Shown: piece by piece, positions 6,948 to 12,888 of the stretch | How the letters are laid out: each line of letters begins with the position of its first letter | Position numbering within the stretch: the stretch's first letter is position 1 | Assembly: GCA_020342025.1 (NCBI GenBank) | Contig: CP070840.1 | Coordinates: 170,307 to 184,679, forward strand | Length of the DNA stretch: 14,373 bases | Source of the DNA: Deltaproteobacteria bacterium | GTDB lineage: Bacteria > Desulfobacterota > DSM-4660 > Desulfatiglandales > HGW-15 | Direction: 5' to 3' | Translations under genes and position numbers: made by a program | Notes under the pieces: generated by a model | Databases searched by the model: none | What the model was told of the DNA's origin: nothing | What the model saw: the letters and a program-made list of their open reading frames with translations, nothing else

Positions 6948-8840
6948 ATGTGGCTTGATAGGACAGCAGATTTCATTGAGAAGCGCATAGAACCTTTCAC
7001 CAGGGTCCTTAACGCGATAGGCGCCGGCACCGCACTGGTCATGGTGATCCTGGTGACTGCCCATGTCTTGAGCCGTGCACTTTTCAAAAAGCCACTTCTA
7101 GGCACCGTTGAAGTGGAAGAGTTGATGATTGTGATCTTGGTCTTTCTGGGGATGGCCTACACCCAGGTTCGTGGAAATCATATCTCCGTGGACTTTGTGA
7201 CCTCCCGCCTTTCTGAAAAGGTACAAAATATTCTCTCTGGAGCCACTTCACTCCTCAGTATGTGCCTTTTCTTCGCCCTCTCCTGGCAGAGCATCCTCCT
7301 TTCCCTCACCTATTGGAACAAAAACGTTGCCACATTCCACCTGAGGATTCCCATCTTTTGGGTCATGTGGATTGTCGCTTTGGGCTTTTTCTTGCTGGGT
7401 GTCATATTGTTCAAAAACTTCCTTCAGGCCGCTTCACACACCATGAGAAATGGAAGCATGTCATGGCTTGTCGCCAGCATCATCTTCGTCGCCTTATTTG
7501 TGACCATGCCCTTCTTGCTTGGTCTGGCACAAGTGGAACCAGATATGAAAACGGCACAGATCCTGGGACTTGCTGCGCTCCTGGTTTTCTTGTTCTCACG
7601 CATGCTCATTGGAGCCGTTTTGGCCGTTTTGGGATTTGTGGGGATGACGATTCTGTTCGGTTCTAGTGCGGGGTTCGGTCTTTTCAAAACGGTACCCATC
7701 TCCACCACGGCCTCATATTCCCTCTGTGTAATCCCTTTTTTTATTCTTATGGGTGAGACCTGTTTCCATGCTGGACTGAGCGAAAAACTCTACAGGGTGA
7801 CGTACAGATGGGTGGGCCAGTTCCGAGGCGGACTCTCCATGGCCACGGTTCTGGCCTGCGGGGCCTTTTCAGCGGTCAGCGGGTCTTCCCTGGCCACGGC
7901 AGCCACCATGGGAACCGTATCTCTTCCTGAGATGAAGAGATACCATTACGCTGACACCCTTGCCACAGGCTCCATAGCAGCCGGCGGCACGATTGGCATC
8001 CTTATTCCTCCAAGCGTGATCCTTATCATCTACGGGGTCTTGGTAGAAGTTTCTATTGCAGAGCTATTCTTTGCCGGCGTAATCCCTGGCCTCATTTCCC
8101 TTCTCTATTATGTCATTGCGATCCATATATGGACCCGCATAGATCCCACCGTGGGCCCCCCCGGGCCTCGGACTCTATTTGGGGAAAAGGTGCGCTCGCT
8201 CAAGGATACATGGGAAGTCCTGTGTCTATTCCTATTGATCATGGGCGGCATCTATGGAGGACTTTTTACACCCACCGAAGCTGGCGCTATCGGCGCCTCA
8301 GGCGCCCTTTTGTTTGGATTGATCCGGAGGAGGTTGTCGCGTCAAAATCTTTATGCTTCGCTTCTGGCCACGGGTCGCACCTCCGCCATGGTCTTTCTGG
8401 TGGTGATCGGAACGGCTATCTATGGATATTTTCTCACGTCCACCCAGCTGCCCATGGAATTTGCCGACTTCGTGGTCAACCTGGAGGTGGCTCCCTTTGT
8501 CATCGTACTGGCCATTATCCTGGTTTGCTTCGCCCTGGGTTGCGTGATGGGAACGCTGCCCCTGGTCTTCATCACGGTTCCCATCTTTGCTCCGGTTATG
8601 GAAAGCCTTGGCTACGACCTCATCTGGTTCGGCGTCATCGTTGTGGTGGTTTCTGAAATCGGGCTGATTACACCGCCAGTGGGCATGAATGTCTTTATCA
8701 TGAAAGGCGTGGCAAGGGATGTCCCTTTAGGCACCATTTTCAGAGGAATTTTCCCTTTTCTCATTGCCGACTTTGCGCGTCTCATAACCCTTATTGCCTT
8801 TCCTCCCCTAGCACTGTGGCTCCCCCAACTGTTGAGATAG
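6948..8840 (+). CDS. dctQM: TRAP transporter fused permease, DctQM
   Basis: This 630-residue inner-membrane protein joins the small and large TRAP permease subunits. Residues 1 to about 165 are the DctQ part with four membrane helices (around AGTALVMVILVTAHVLSRAL, EELMIVILVFLGMAYTQ, TSLLSMCLFFALSW and FWVMWIVALGFFLLGV). The rest is DctM, with about twelve hydrophobic segments. It has the family hallmark regions GETCFHAGLSEKLYR, SGSSLATAATMGTVSLPEM, GTIGILIPPSVI, FTPTEAGAIGA and LITPPVGMNVF. The start at 6948 has AAGG 8 bases ahead. It pairs with the binding protein gene upstream, from which it is separated by 151 bases without a gene. Fusion of Q and M occurs in some TRAP systems and fixes subunit stoichiometry. 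Confidence 0.93.
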   Translation: MWLDRTADFIEKRIEPFTRVLNAIGAGTALVMVILVTAHVLSRALFKKPLLGTVEVEELMIVILVFLGMAYTQVRGNHISVDFVTSRLSEKVQNILSGATSLLSMCLFFALSWQSILLSLTYWNKNVATFHLRIPIFWVMWIVALGFFLLGVILFKNFLQAASHTMRNGSMSWLVASIIFVALFVTMPFLLGLAQVEPDMKTAQILGLAALLVFLFSRMLIGAVLAVLGFVGMTILFGSSAGFGLFKTVPISTTASYSLCVIPFFILMGETCFHAGLSEKLYRVTYRWVGQFRGGLSMATVLACGAFSAVSGSSLATAATMGTVSLPEMKRYHYADTLATGSIAAGGTIGILIPPSVILIIYGVLVEVSIAELFFAGVIPGLISLLYYVIAIHIWTRIDPTVGPPGPRTLFGEKVRSLKDTWEVLCLFLLIMGGIYGGLFTPTEAGAIGASGALLFGLIRRRLSRQNLYASLLATGRTSAMVFLVVIGTAIYGYFLTSTQLPMEFADFVVNLEVAPFVIVLAIILVCFALGCVMGTLPLVFITVPIFAPVMESLGYDLIWFGVIVVVVSEIGLITPPVGMNVFIMKGVARDVPLGTIFRGIFPFLIADFARLITLIAFPPLALWLPQLLR

Positions 8841-8867
8841 AACCCCGGCCCTGGTCTGATATGCGTG

Positions 8868-8887
8868 GCAACTTTTACTTGCTTTTT
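8868..8887 (+). terminator. Weak rho-independent terminator candidate after dctQM
   Basis: GCAA (8868-8871) and TTGC (8879-8882) can form a 4-bp stem directly followed by a T run, with more T-rich sequence behind it. The stem is short, so termination here is uncertain. Confidence 0.25.
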
Positions 8888-9092
8888 ATATTTTTTTCAT
8901 TTATATTAAGTAGAATTTATCGAAAATTACCTAGATCCAATCACAGGAAGTTTCTTATGGCTTTAGGAAACAGGATCTTCCCCTGATCTGAATTTTAAAG
9001 CTGTCCTGCATTTCTTATGCTTTTCGCTTCTCCAGAACTCGAAGCCAAATCACGCCTATCTCCTCCCACCCTGACATGGCGGGCAGGCTAAC

Positions 9093-9147
9093 CTATCTAC
9101 AGGAGATGGACAGATTCCCTGATGGTGAATCAGGCAAGGGTAGATAG
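9093..9147 (+). promoter_or_regulatory. Nested hairpin in the HAD gene leader, possible cis-acting RNA
   Basis: CTATCTAC (9093-9100) pairs perfectly with GTAGATAG (9140-9147). Inside it CCTGAT (9118-9123) pairs with ATCAGG (9129-9134) around a GGUGA loop. The inner arm CCTGAT could instead pair with ATCAG inside 9154-9158, so two exclusive folds are possible. It lies about 50 bases before the HAD start. No known riboswitch class was recognised. Confidence 0.35.
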
Positions 9148-9198
9148 CTGATATCAGATTGGAATATTCTTAATAGCATCTCTTTTCATGGTTCAGTG

Positions 9199-9906
9199 AT
9201 GGATTTGTCGAGAACTCAGATATGTATATTTGACGTGAACGGGGTCCTAATTGAGTCAAATTTGGCCAATGCGCGGGCCATGGGAGAGGCCTTTACGGAT
9301 GACCCGGCCTTGCAGGATCAAATCATCGCGCAATACCTCAAACTCACCGGAATAGACCGTGGGAGCAAGATACGTATCATTCAGGAACAGGTGATGAAAA
9401 GGCCCTTTCAGAAAAAAGAATTTGAACGGCGCTGGGAAAGGGTGAAGGAACTTGTTCATATGTCCATGACCAAAGCGCCTCTGACAAAAGGCTGTAAAGA
9501 GGTCCTGACCGAGCTTGGCAAACGGAAAATCATGCGACTTGCGCTCTCGAATACGCCTCGGGCTGAGTTACAGGAAATCCTGTCTGCTCAAGACCTTGAA
9601 TCTTTCCTGGACTTTATACGAGGTGGTGGGGATTGGCCCAAATCCGAATCTCTGGGCAGGCTTCTACGGGAGTTTCAGTTTGAACCGCGCAAATGTCTCT
9701 TTATGGGCGATGGGAAGGCAGACCTGGCTGCCGCAAAGTCTGCCGGCGTACCCTTTGTTGCCATTGATCCGGGTACTGGAGAATTCGATGACGAGGAGGG
9801 GTTCGACGGACCTTACGAAAATCTCCTTGATTGGGGCCAGCGGGTACTGGGTATGACATCCGGAAGAAAGCGGGGAGGCGAGAAGGCTAGGAAGCTAGAA
9901 AGCTAG
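9199..9906 (+). CDS. HAD-superfamily hydrolase with atypical DxN first motif
   Basis: This 235-residue protein has a Rossmann-type HAD core with an alpha-helical cap. Motif I is CIFDVNGVLIES: the nucleophile Asp12 is present, but the usual second Asp (general acid/base) is Asn14. Motif II is LALSNT (Ser117), motif III has Lys148 (GGDWPKSES), and motif IV is FMGDGKADLAAA (Asp171, Asp175). The order and spacing match phosphoglycolate phosphatase or beta-phosphoglucomutase-like members. The D-to-N change suggests altered or weak phosphatase activity, or another substrate class (inference). The start is uncertain: GTG at 9196 and ATG at 9199 adjoin, and no clear ribosome-binding site precedes them. 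The last about ten codons (EKARKLES) are written by the first units of a tandem repeat at 9881-9960, so the original C-terminus may have been replaced. Confidence 0.82.
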   Translation: MDLSRTQICIFDVNGVLIESNLANARAMGEAFTDDPALQDQIIAQYLKLTGIDRGSKIRIIQEQVMKRPFQKKEFERRWERVKELVHMSMTKAPLTKGCKEVLTELGKRKIMRLALSNTPRAELQEILSAQDLESFLDFIRGGGDWPKSESLGRLLREFQFEPRKCLFMGDGKADLAAAKSAGVPFVAIDPGTGEFDDEEGFDGPYENLLDWGQRVLGMTSGRKRGGEKARKLES

Positions 9907-9960
9907 AAGGCTGGAATGCTAGGACGCTGGGAAGCCAGAATGCTGTGAGGCTGGGAGGCG
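9881..9960 (+). repeat. Degenerate short tandem repeat (unit about 8-9 bases)
   Basis: Units related to GCTAGAAG follow one another (gctaggaa, gctagaaa, gctagaag, gctggaat, gctaggac, gctgggaa, gccagaat, gctgtgag, gctgggag). The array begins inside the HAD gene and runs into the space before the convergent zinc-finger gene. Confidence 0.75.
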
Positions 9961-9973
9961 TGCCAAACTATGC

Positions 9974-10354
9974 TTAGTTATTACTAGCACTGATGTAGCA
10001 ATTCCAACAACTTTCCATCTTGACTATGATAGGGATCCAGGCCATGGCTTTCAGATGTCTTTTTATCTCTTCTTCCGACAAAAGTTTAGCCGACAATAGG
10101 TGTCTGATTGTCTTCTCTTTTTCTGGCACTGCCTTGGTATGACCGCATTTCTTGCACCTGAAGAATATACATTCCACTATCTTCTTGGAACACTCATCAC
10201 AAATAGCGACAATGCCGTCACCAGGCACGTGCAGTGCCAGCTCAGGTTTGCTGGATGAACAGAAGAAGCACGTAGACAACTTGTCTAATAAAGCATTTCC
10301 CTGGCTACCCAGATTCTTACGGAATAAGGGACTTTTATACTCCATTCTAGACAT
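9974..10354 (-). CDS. Small protein with a ClpX-type C4 zinc finger and a second Cys4 cluster
   Basis: This 126-residue cytoplasmic protein has four CxxC pairs: C29/C32, C52/C55, C67/C70 and C116/C119. The first half, CFFCSSSKPELALHVPGDG then IVAICDECSKKIVE, closely follows the N-terminal zinc finger of the unfoldase ClpX (CxFCGK...GPGV.ICDEC), but there is no AAA+ domain. The second pair set (CKKC...CWNC) resembles a zinc ribbon. In ClpX this finger dimerises and binds adaptors and substrates. A free-standing copy might be an adaptor or regulator (inference). The start has AAGGAG 4 bases ahead. An upstream Cys-rich reading frame overlaps its first about 70 bases. No other function is recognised. 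Confidence 0.7.
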   Translation of the reverse strand: MSRMEYKSPLFRKNLGSQGNALLDKLSTCFFCSSSKPELALHVPGDGIVAICDECSKKIVECIFFRCKKCGHTKAVPEKEKTIRHLLSAKLLSEEEIKRHLKAMAWIPIIVKMESCWNCYISASNN

Positions 10355-10500
10355 TCCTCTCCTTGTGTGGAAAGATCCCAGACGATCTGTTTACGCTTGC
10401 GACACCATGCCAACCCTGATTTGGTGGAGCTAAATCGGCAATTAAAGCAACCTTTTTCCCCAATTCCCGTCCGAATCATAGCTTCGTTCTTTATCATCAT
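10285..10500 (-). CDS. Small Cys4 protein, unknown function
   Basis: The frame encodes 71 residues with the pattern C18-x2-C21-x11-C33-x16-C50 (GCFNCRF, LAWCRKR, GEECLEW). This looks like one of the small zinc-binding or Fe-S mini-proteins common in anaerobes. The ATG at 10500 is preferred because GAGG lies 6 bases ahead. A GTG at 10515 would add five residues. The Cys motif is complete by about residue 53, before the frame runs about 70 bases into the next minus-strand gene. That overlap is long for a genuine pair, so either the tail is extra read-out or one start is wrong. Confidence 0.42.
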   Translation of the reverse strand: MMIKNEAMIRTGIGEKGCFNCRFSSTKSGLAWCRKRKQIVWDLSTQGEECLEWSIKVPYSVRIWVAREMLY

Positions 10501-10591
10501 TATATACCTCGTCACTCAGGCAGGGTCGCTGGAAGATAGACCCCTCATCGTTGCCGATGCACACCCTCGCCGCCTATCCCCCTTCTTACTC

Positions 10592-10681
10592 TTATGCAAA
10601 TGCAATGCCGGAAAGGGCTTTAGCCTCAGGAACATAGGCTGAAATGAGATTTGCGACTAATTCAGTCGCTTCTTCAAGCAT
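10592..10681 (-). CDS. Possible 29-residue small protein
   Basis: A short frame (MLEEATELVANLISAY..., 29 residues) begins at an ATG preceded by GAGGAGG. The spacer of two bases is shorter than usual, and the sequence is Ala/Glu-rich and helical. It may equally be a leftover of a larger lost gene. Nothing is recognised. Confidence 0.2.
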   Translation of the reverse strand: MLEEATELVANLISAYVPEAKALSGIAFA

Positions 10682-10694
10682 AACCTCCTCTTTT

Positions 10695-10829
10695 CTAAAT
10701 CAGATTCTTATTATCTACGAAATACTGCCTAATGCTCTTCTTCTGTGCCTCGTTAGACCTCGCAATATCTTCTTCCCTCTCTAGCAAGCCGTTAAGCCGT
10801 TTTACACTTTGCGTACCAATTTTTGTCAA
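10695..10829 (-). CDS. Possible 44-residue small protein or gene remnant
   Basis: From a TTG at 10829 with AAGG 6 bases ahead, the frame reads 44 residues rich in charged helix-forming amino acids (RLNGLLEREEDIARSNEAQK ... QYFVDNKNLI) and ends at TAG. The composition looks like true coding sequence. The pattern recalls the helical N-terminal SAM-like part of tyrosine recombinases, but the match is weak. It may be a fragment. Confidence 0.25.
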   Translation of the reverse strand: MTKIGTQSVKRLNGLLEREEDIARSNEAQKKSIRQYFVDNKNLI

Positions 10830-11023
10830 ATTTTGCCTTAAATGGGCTCGAATTTAGACAAATAATCGAAACGACGATAATCCTCAATTTTTGTCTTAAG
10901 AAAATCTTGAAAAAGCGGTATAGCTCTACCGTTAAGCCTATTTTAAGTGTTGCAGTGATCAGGGTGAGCCTTTTTGAAGTCGCAAAGAATGGGGTGAATT
11001 ATGATGGCAGAATCAAGCTTTGA

Positions 11024-11140
11024 AAGGAGCTGAAGCGAATCCTCACCCCTCATCAGATTCAGAGGTATGATGAATTAAGAGGATATGAGGGTGCCGGAGG
11101 GGATCATACGCATCAGGGACACCCTGGAGGCCATCATTAG
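11024..11140 (+). pseudogene. C-terminal remnant of a Spy/CpxP-like periplasmic protein
   Basis: Thirty-eight codons read KELKRILTPHQIQRYDELRG, then a Gly/His-rich tail ending GGHH. The LTPxQ-x2-Y/F-x2-L motif is the signature of the Spy/CpxP/ZraP family of periplasmic chaperone and metal-responsive proteins, many of which end in His-rich tails. No signal peptide or first LTPxQ repeat is found in frame, and a TGA closes the frame at 11021-11023. The preceding bases in the next frame read MMAESSFE, so a frameshift near 11024 may also be involved. This is best seen as a truncated gene. Confidence 0.5.
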
Positions 11141-11360
11141 GAAACAAGGGCCTCCATTTGCATTCCGCCCCATCTGATGAGACGGCTGGCTTCATATCAT
11201 AAGTTTTTGGGATTGCTTCGAAGCGCAGAAAAATAGCAGGTGTGCTAATAGACTGATTTTTCTATTAAAATAAATCATACAGGATAGGGACAGCAAAAGA
11301 AGCAGGGCCATGTGATCTCCCGCCTGTTTCAATCTGTCTTTGGAACGGATGGGCTGGCCA

Positions 11361-11489
11361 CTACTTCCTATCAGCCTCAGTCTCAGGATCCTCCTTACCT
11401 TGGCGCCGCGCCATCTTTTCCTTGGCCTTCTTCTTTCGCTTAAGCTCCTTCTGCAACTTTTTAAAGCTATGCGTATTCCGCTTCGCCAT
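11361..11489 (-). CDS. Small highly basic protein, 42 residues
   Basis: The frame reads MAKRNTHSFKKLQKELKRKK, then KAKEKMARRQGKEDPE and a short acidic tail. The ATG at 11489 is preceded by AGAGGGAATC, a fair ribosome-binding site with a 5-base spacer. The Lys/Arg-rich helix suggests RNA, ribosome or DNA binding. Similar 40-60-residue basic proteins are, as I recall, frequent in deltaproteobacterial genomes with no assigned function. Confidence 0.6.
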   Translation of the reverse strand: MAKRNTHSFKKLQKELKRKKKAKEKMARRQGKEDPETEADRK

Positions 11490-11592
11490 GATTCCCTCTT
11501 TTTACATCTTTATGCATGATGAAATCTGTCAACCATACCTCCTATAATAACGACCCATCGGAGCGCGGTCATGCTCTATCGTGGAGCAATGT

Positions 11593-11697
11593 TTAGTAGA
11601 AACGCCGTCCACCGCCCTCTCTTCCGCCCCCTCGATTTCCTCCACATCCACGACCTTCGGAATGGGGCCGGGCCTCATTCACCTTGAGCCTAAGATC
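11593..11697 (-). pseudogene. C-terminal remnant of a glycine-rich RRM RNA-binding protein
   Basis: The minus strand reads LRLKVNEARPHSEGRG, then a Gly/Arg-rich tail ending GGRRFY and TAA. The LxVNEARP segment is the last strand of the RNA recognition motif in bacterial cold-inducible Gly-rich RNA-binding proteins, and the tail is their RGG-like extension. The frame is closed by TAA immediately upstream (about 11697), and the RNP1 and RNP2 motifs are missing. Only about 33 codons survive. The CxxC mini-protein gene ends at the same point, which marks a rearrangement joint. Confidence 0.65.
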
Positions 11698-11881
11698 TAA
11701 TTAATCCATCTTTTTTCTTGTCACAAAAGTAGCAATATTTACTCCATACCGTAGGCCAGCTAATTGTGGAAGTCAGCTTGTCCTTTGGATTTTGATACCT
11801 TTGTGCCGGTTTTGACTTATCAACTCCCTTTCCGTAAACGTGCCGCGTTTCACAGCTTGCACAAACATACGCCTGACTCAT
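11690..11881 (-). CDS. Small CxxC...CxxC protein, probable zinc ribbon
   Basis: This 63-residue protein has CASC near residue 7 and CYFC near residue 50, a spacing consistent with a zinc ribbon. The rest is polar and basic. The ATG at 11881 has an excellent AAAGGAGGT site. The start overlaps the stop of a preceding frame (ATGA). The C-terminus ends at the joint with the RRM remnant, so the last residues may be foreign to the original gene. Function unknown. Confidence 0.6.
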   Translation of the reverse strand: MSQAYVCASCETRHVYGKGVDKSKPAQRYQNPKDKLTSTISWPTVWSKYCYFCDKKKDGLIRS

Positions 11882-12084
11882 AAGTACCTCCTTTGACTAC
11901 ATTTTGTTAATATTAAAAGGCGTTTCTCAACCTTTTGTTTTTGTTCTTTCGGTGTAAGGACAGGCCACGAAAACTCTATTTGGCAAAGTTTTAAGTTAGC
12001 GGCAGCAGTGCTACCATAGGCTAAGATATATCCCGCTCGGATAGCAAGATGAGGCTGAAAGATAAGAACATCATGAAAGGACAA
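11878..12084 (-). CDS. Possible gene or remnant of unknown function
   Basis: A frame of up to 68 residues from a TTG at 12084 (HLAIRAGYILAYGSTAAANL and IEFSWPVLTPKEQKQKVEKR) looks coding in composition. It ends in an ATGA overlap with the CxxC mini-protein gene, as coupled genes do. No ribosome-binding site precedes the TTG, and the open frame extends 36 bases further upstream, so the 5' end may be lost. No family is recognised. Confidence 0.3.
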   Translation of the reverse strand: MSFHDVLIFQPHLAIRAGYILAYGSTAAANLKLCQIEFSWPVLTPKEQKQKVEKRLLILTKCSQRRYL

Positions 12085-12232
12085 ACGATCTGAAAAGGCG
12101 AGACAAAACGGCTTCTTACAGCCTTAAGCTATTATACAAGCATCATTTTCGCCATGATATCTCAGGCTCCCAACGGGATAGCCACGTCCCATGGGAGCAT
12201 GTGTAAGGCATTTCGAGTGGTTTGTTCATGAA

Positions 12233-12264
12233 AAGGCCCTCAAATGAGTTTAAGGGATGGCCTT
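12233..12264 (-). terminator. Terminator candidate after the excisionase-type gene
   Basis: AAGGCC (12233-12238) and GGCCTT (12259-12264) form a 6-bp stem, with CCCT/AGGG as an alternative inner pairing. On the minus strand the stem is followed by TTTTC. It lies just after the stop at 12273. The U run is short. Confidence 0.35.
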
Positions 12265-12272
12265 AAGAAAAT

Positions 12273-12434
12273 CTAGCCCTTGGCGATCCATTCATCAATG
12301 ACTTCCTTATCAAATCGCCATACCTTACCGATCCGAAATGAGGGGATTTTACCTTCTTTGGACAACTTACATATGGTTATTTCATGCAATTTCAGGTACT
12401 TCGCCACTTCTTTGGTGGTCATGATCTGTGCCAA
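12273..12434 (-). CDS. Excisionase-family helix-turn-helix DNA-binding protein
   Basis: This complete 53-residue protein reads MAQIMTTKEVAKYLKLHEIT, then ICKLSKEGKIPSFRIGKVWR and FDKEVIDEWI. This is the standard winged-helix excisionase/MerR-like domain (TIGR01764 type): the recognition helix lies near KYLKLHEITICKL and the wing is PSFRIGKVWRF. The start is a TTG at 12434, chosen because a GGAGGG site (12441-12446) sits 6 bases ahead. The internal ATG at 12422 has no site. It probably binds DNA as a directionality factor or small regulator. No integrase gene is present nearby, so a mobile-element origin is only inferred. Confidence 0.8.
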   Translation of the reverse strand: MAQIMTTKEVAKYLKLHEITICKLSKEGKIPSFRIGKVWRFDKEVIDEWIAKG

Positions 12435-12888
12435 AATATACCCTCCGGTGAGGCTTCATCACATGTTTCTTGGTTTCAGAAAGATCTTCTTTTTATTGTT
12501 ACTATCTGACACTTAAAAAAGCAAGTTTTTTCTAAAATAATTAAAAATCTGTTATTTTATAAAATCTTATATCCTTTTTTTATTAAATATAAATTGTTGA
12601 GCTTACACTTGTTTTAATTAATTCAGGAATAAAAAAAGATTTTTTTACTAAACTAACACCTATTAGCCTTATGGGAGATTGGAGAAGTGCACCATACTTG
12701 CAAGCCTCAATCTGAACAGCTTAATACATCCGAAACGCCAAATTTTTAGGCTTTTGGGCATTGCGCAACCAGAAAACCACATTTTTGAATCAAATTAGCC
12801 ATATACAATATCTGGACATACTCCCAAAAAATTACTATTTACGAACCCAAAGTAAAGTGGTGGCTATTTAAGCTCACAACTTACCCCT
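12435..12888. other. AT-rich gene-free region
   Basis: No gene is supported in these 454 bases. Bases 12525-12650 are extremely AT-rich. Bases 12650-12880 are more balanced but closed by stops in every frame. They contain the palindrome TTGCGCAA near 12761. The latter part may be a decayed or dispersed non-coding element. Confidence 0.5.
12496..12524 (-). promoter_or_regulatory. Weak promoter candidate for the excisionase-type gene
   Basis: On the minus strand TTGCTT and TAACAA are 17 bases apart, about 60 bases before the TTG start. Both boxes are poor matches in an AT-rich setting. Confidence 0.22.

Larger units (their letters stand above)
8841..9198 (+). other. Intergenic region between the TRAP permease and HAD genes
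   Basis: No gene was recognised. An AT-rich stretch occupies about 8875-8930. The notable element is a nested hairpin at 9093-9147, listed separately, followed by the palindrome CTGATATCAG at 9148-9158. Confidence 0.5.

Noticed and set aside
10823..11023. 66-residue plus-strand frame ahead of the Spy-like remnant
   Set aside because: It has no ribosome-binding site, low-quality composition and no signal peptide. A Sec readthrough into the remnant is not supported by the family pattern.
11085..11177. 30-residue plus-strand frame MRVPEGIIRIRD...
   Set aside because: It overlaps the Spy/CpxP-like remnant in another frame, and that remnant has a recognisable motif.
11192..11311. 39-residue minus-strand frame starting MALLLLLSLSC, lipoprotein-like
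   Set aside because: It has a fair ribosome-binding site, but the part after the hydrophobic start has no coding character and runs into AT-rich DNA. Support is too weak.
12280..12516. 78-residue plus-strand frame
   Set aside because: It is the antisense shadow of the excisionase-type gene.
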